Below are positions 29,885-31,393 of a DNA stretch of 31,393 nucleotides, in pieces; the stretch's first letter is position 1, and every line of letters starts with the position of its first letter. Position numbers and translations under genes: made by a program. Where the stretch lies: the IMG/VR virus record IMGVR_UViG_3300045999_002100, positions 1-31,393 of that record. One strand, 5' to 3'. Source of the DNA: a virus. The notes below the pieces were generated by a model. It saw only the letters and a list, made by a program, of their open reading frames with translations, was not told the origin of the DNA and ran no database searches.

Positions 29885-30259
29885 TTATTTTTTAGTAACA
29901 AACAGGGCGAAAAAAGTACCCGAAAAGAAGATAATAAGGTAGATCCACCACTTAAATTCAAATGGTTTTTCGATAATGTGAGGCACTTCAATAGTTTTAG
30001 TGTAATAAATTGTATCTTGAATGCACTCGCCTTCTATTGTGATAATAGAGTCTTTTTTTTTATAAATAATTCTAAGCCTATCTTTTTCAATATAGATACT
30101 ATCTACCCTTTCACTAAAGGTTGTATCATATTTTACCCTTTCGGTGTAGATAGTATCTCTTACCACTATTGTAGTAGTGTCGCTTTGGCAAAACTTTTCA
30201 ATAGCTTTTTTCTTTGTGTAGCACGAGGTAAATAGTAGTATGATAAGTAAATATCTCAT
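29885..30259 (-). CDS. Unimolecular spanin (lipoprotein with C-terminal membrane anchor)
   Basis: A 124-residue protein. The N-terminus (MRYLLIILLFTSCYTKKK) is a lipoprotein signal with likely lipidated C13, the middle (about 20-100) is a beta-rich periplasmic stretch of repeated charged Thr/Ile segments, and the C-terminus (FKWWIYLIIFFSGTFFALFV) is a membrane segment at about 103-121 with a TKK end. Lipid in the outer membrane and helix in the inner membrane is the u-spanin topology (phage T1 gp11 type), so it should fuse the two membranes in the last lysis step. It overlaps the preceding membrane protein gene by four bases. Confidence 0.75.
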   Translation of the reverse strand: MRYLLIILLFTSCYTKKKAIEKFCQSDTTTIVVRDTIYTERVKYDTTFSERVDSIYIEKDRLRIIYKKKDSIITIEGECIQDTIYYTKTIEVPHIIEKPFEFKWWIYLIIFFSGTFFALFVTKK

Positions 30260-30576
30260 TTGAATTTGATATAAGGTAATAAAGTGTAAAAGATAGCGAA
30301 TGTTGCACTATAAATAGTAAACGAATAATACCAATCTAAGCCACCTATTTGAATCGCAAAAGCCATAGTTATAACCCAGCACGTTTTAAAGAAGTGAAAA
30401 GCATCTGTAAAAATGATAAAAGGCCAATACCTCCAAAGTGGATAGGGTTTCCATTTGTTTTTATTTTCCCACGCTTGTATACTCCACCATTGACCCCAAT
30501 GATTTATCTTGCCGTGATTCGATAGTTCACTAATGGCGTTGAAAATTCCTATTAAAACAAGTAAAGTGTAGATCAT
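30256..30576 (-). CDS. Trp-rich membrane protein of lysis cassette
   Basis: A 106-residue hydrophobic protein with an N-terminal segment (MIYTLLVLIGIFNAI), a Trp/Tyr-rich loop (KWKPYPLWRYWPFIIFTDAF) and two further segments (about 66-84 and 86-103). It has ATGA overlaps with both the 46-codon gene and the spanin gene. It may be a second holin, an antiholin or a membrane factor for lysis. No recognised family name applies, and the lysis role rests on position. Confidence 0.65.
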   Translation of the reverse strand: MIYTLLVLIGIFNAISELSNHGKINHWGQWWSIQAWENKNKWKPYPLWRYWPFIIFTDAFHFFKTCWVITMAFAIQIGGLDWYYSFTIYSATFAIFYTLLPYIKFK

Positions 30577-30713
30577 AATTTCTTGCGTTTATTGTACGGT
30601 CTTGACTGATGTTCTTCCTCAACTAATTTAATCAGTCGGGTTCGGTTTTCTTCGTGTTTTTTAATGCCCTCTTTTTGTTGTTCGGTAAGAGGTTTCAATT
30701 CTCCGTGCTTCAT
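30573..30713 (-). CDS. Small basic protein in lysis cassette
   Basis: A 46-residue frame from the ATG at 30713 to the TGA at 30573: MKHGELKPLTEQQKEGIKKH, then EENRTRLIKLVEEEHQSRPY and NKRKKL. It is strongly charged and helical with no membrane segment. Both ends overlap neighbours as ATGA (the endolysin stop and the next gene start), which argues for real translation. No function is recognised; a regulatory or coupling role in lysis timing is inference only. Confidence 0.65.
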   Translation of the reverse strand: MKHGELKPLTEQQKEGIKKHEENRTRLIKLVEEEHQSRPYNKRKKL

Positions 30714-31165
30714 TTGAAATACAAAGCAGCTTCAGCCTCACGTCTTCTCGTTAAACCTGCTAAAACTTTACCTCCCGCTTTGTTCCACTTAAGAAACTCG
30801 GCTTTTATAGTAGGGTCATTTGGGTTTAAATTAACTTTCTTAAGCAAGGTGCTTGACTTTAGATTGCCTCCCCCAAGATTATAGCAGAACGATGTAAGGG
30901 CATCAAATTGACTTTGGGTTAAGTCATCCCTTGTGAATGAATCTACTTGTTTACCGAACTTGTTTAGTTCTTCGTGCAAGTAAAGTTCTGCTTCTTTTTC
31001 TGAAATAGGTTTATCGGTCATTCTTACTCTGCTTCCGTTTGGATACATAGTTAAACCAAATCCAATAGTAGGAACTTGAGCAGGGCATAGATAAGGCTTA
31101 AGGCTTAAACCTTCAAACTCTTTTACTAAGTCAATACACGACTGACTAACTTTCTGTATTCTCAT
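30710..31165 (-). CDS. Endolysin, GH24 phage lysozyme
   Basis: A 151-residue protein. LVKEFEGLSLKPYLCPAQVP (13-32) and TIGFG (33-37) form the T4-lysozyme-type catalytic region: E18, C27 and T33 have the same spacing as T4 E11, D20 and T26. Cys in the Asp position occurs in other GH24 enzymes such as phage P21. QSQFDALTSFCYNLG (about 104-118) and TRRREAEAALY (about 139-149) are conserved helices. It cuts peptidoglycan glycan strands. There is no signal peptide or strong N-terminal membrane segment, so holin-dependent release is expected. It overlaps the holin-like gene by 20 bases. Confidence 0.9.
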   Translation of the reverse strand: MRIQKVSQSCIDLVKEFEGLSLKPYLCPAQVPTIGFGLTMYPNGSRVRMTDKPISEKEAELYLHEELNKFGKQVDSFTRDDLTQSQFDALTSFCYNLGGGNLKSSTLLKKVNLNPNDPTIKAEFLKWNKAGGKVLAGLTRRREAEAALYFK

Positions 31166-31391
31166 TTTTTTTAGCTATTACGGTGTTAAATCCTGCATAA
31201 CCTAATAAAGTGGCTATGATAATAAGTAAATCACTTGAACCAATCTCCCAATTATAAATACCTTTGAAAAGATAATAAGCAACTGCACTCAATGACAAAG
31301 CGAATAGGCTAAACCTTTCTAACCTTTTAGAAGATATAAGGCTTTTTTGCTCGCTAAAAGTTAATAGCAATTCTTTGATTATTCTTTTCAT
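31146..31391 (-). CDS. Holin-like small membrane protein (spans contig junction)
   Basis: An 81-residue protein with two hydrophobic segments (LERFSLFALSLSAVAYYLFK, about 24-43, and LLIIIATLLGYAGFNTVIAK, about 55-74), a basic N-terminus (MKRIIKELLL) and a polar end (KNENTES), the plan of a two-segment holin. It precedes the endolysin with a 20-base overlap. Its start codon lies in the 127-base terminal repeat (31391 equals base 125), so the gene is complete here and its first 125 bases also appear at the left end. Holin function is inferred from topology and the neighbour. Confidence 0.7.
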   Translation of the reverse strand: MKRIIKELLLTFSEQKSLISSKRLERFSLFALSLSAVAYYLFKGIYNWEIGSSDLLIIIATLLGYAGFNTVIAKKNENTES

Positions 31392-31393
31392 TT
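31267..31393. repeat. Terminal direct repeat, right copy
   Basis: Identical to bases 1-127. Merging the two copies closes the circle at a site within the holin-like gene, and it restores an intact ATGA overlap with the gene at 122-523. Confidence 0.95.

Noticed and set aside
1-31393. Integrase, CI-type repressor or attachment site making the phage temperate
   Set aside because: No tyrosine or serine recombinase motif and no long HTH repressor found; the ribbon-helix-helix proteins alone do not show lysogeny.

Overview
The window is a complete, circularly closed genome of a tailed (siphovirus-like) phage of a Bacteroidota host, read from a contig whose first 127 bases recur exactly as its last 127 (unique length 31,266 bp). 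The host call rests on three things: upstream of several operons there are TAnnTTTG boxes (the Bacteroidota -7 element), Shine-Dalgarno sequences are largely absent, and many proteins belong to families I know from phages and prophages of this phylum (DUF3127, DUF5672, VirE-N/BT4734-like primase, XkdF-type protease, small tail proteins). Every gene I accept is on the minus strand, so transcription runs from high to low coordinates and across the contig junction. I see no integrase, CI-like repressor, tRNA, CRISPR array or insertion sequence.

Layout in the direction of transcription. (1) About 29.8-27.1 kb: early genes behind a good promoter at 29773-29802: a small ribbon-helix-helix protein, several unknowns, then a recombination module (Rad52-like annealing protein, YqaJ/lambda-type exonuclease, OB-fold DUF3127 protein). 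(2) 27.06-25.3 kb: a DnaJ-type zinc-finger protein, a second DNA-binding small protein, a free-standing DnaA domain IV protein, a tiny zinc protein, then about 385 bp without a gene that holds iterons resembling DnaA boxes in two facing arrays around an AT-rich core, a strong candidate origin. (3) 25.3-21.1 kb: primase/SF3 helicase, SF2 helicase, VRR-NUC nuclease and a third ribbon-helix-helix-like protein, followed by a control region with two related operator-like sites. (4) 21.06-17.0 kb: start of the late operon: conserved small protein, sigma-like factor, membrane protein, three glycosyltransferases, small terminase, a lipoprotein. (5) 16.7-0.6 kb: large terminase, tail genes (one expressed by a likely -1 frameshift on nine T residues), tape measure, then protease, scaffold, capsid, tail/head proteins, portal, connectors and a lectin-like virion protein. 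(6) 523-122 and on through the junction to 29885: a chain of overlapping genes forming a lysis cassette (TM/coiled-coil protein, holin-like protein, GH24 endolysin, small protein, membrane protein, unimolecular spanin).

The most interesting items are the pairing of a DnaA-domain-IV-only protein with DnaA-box-like iterons, the -1 frameshift site, the lipoprotein gene inserted between the two terminase genes, the trio of glycosyltransferases in the late operon, and the unusual gene order in which tail genes separate terminase from the head genes.
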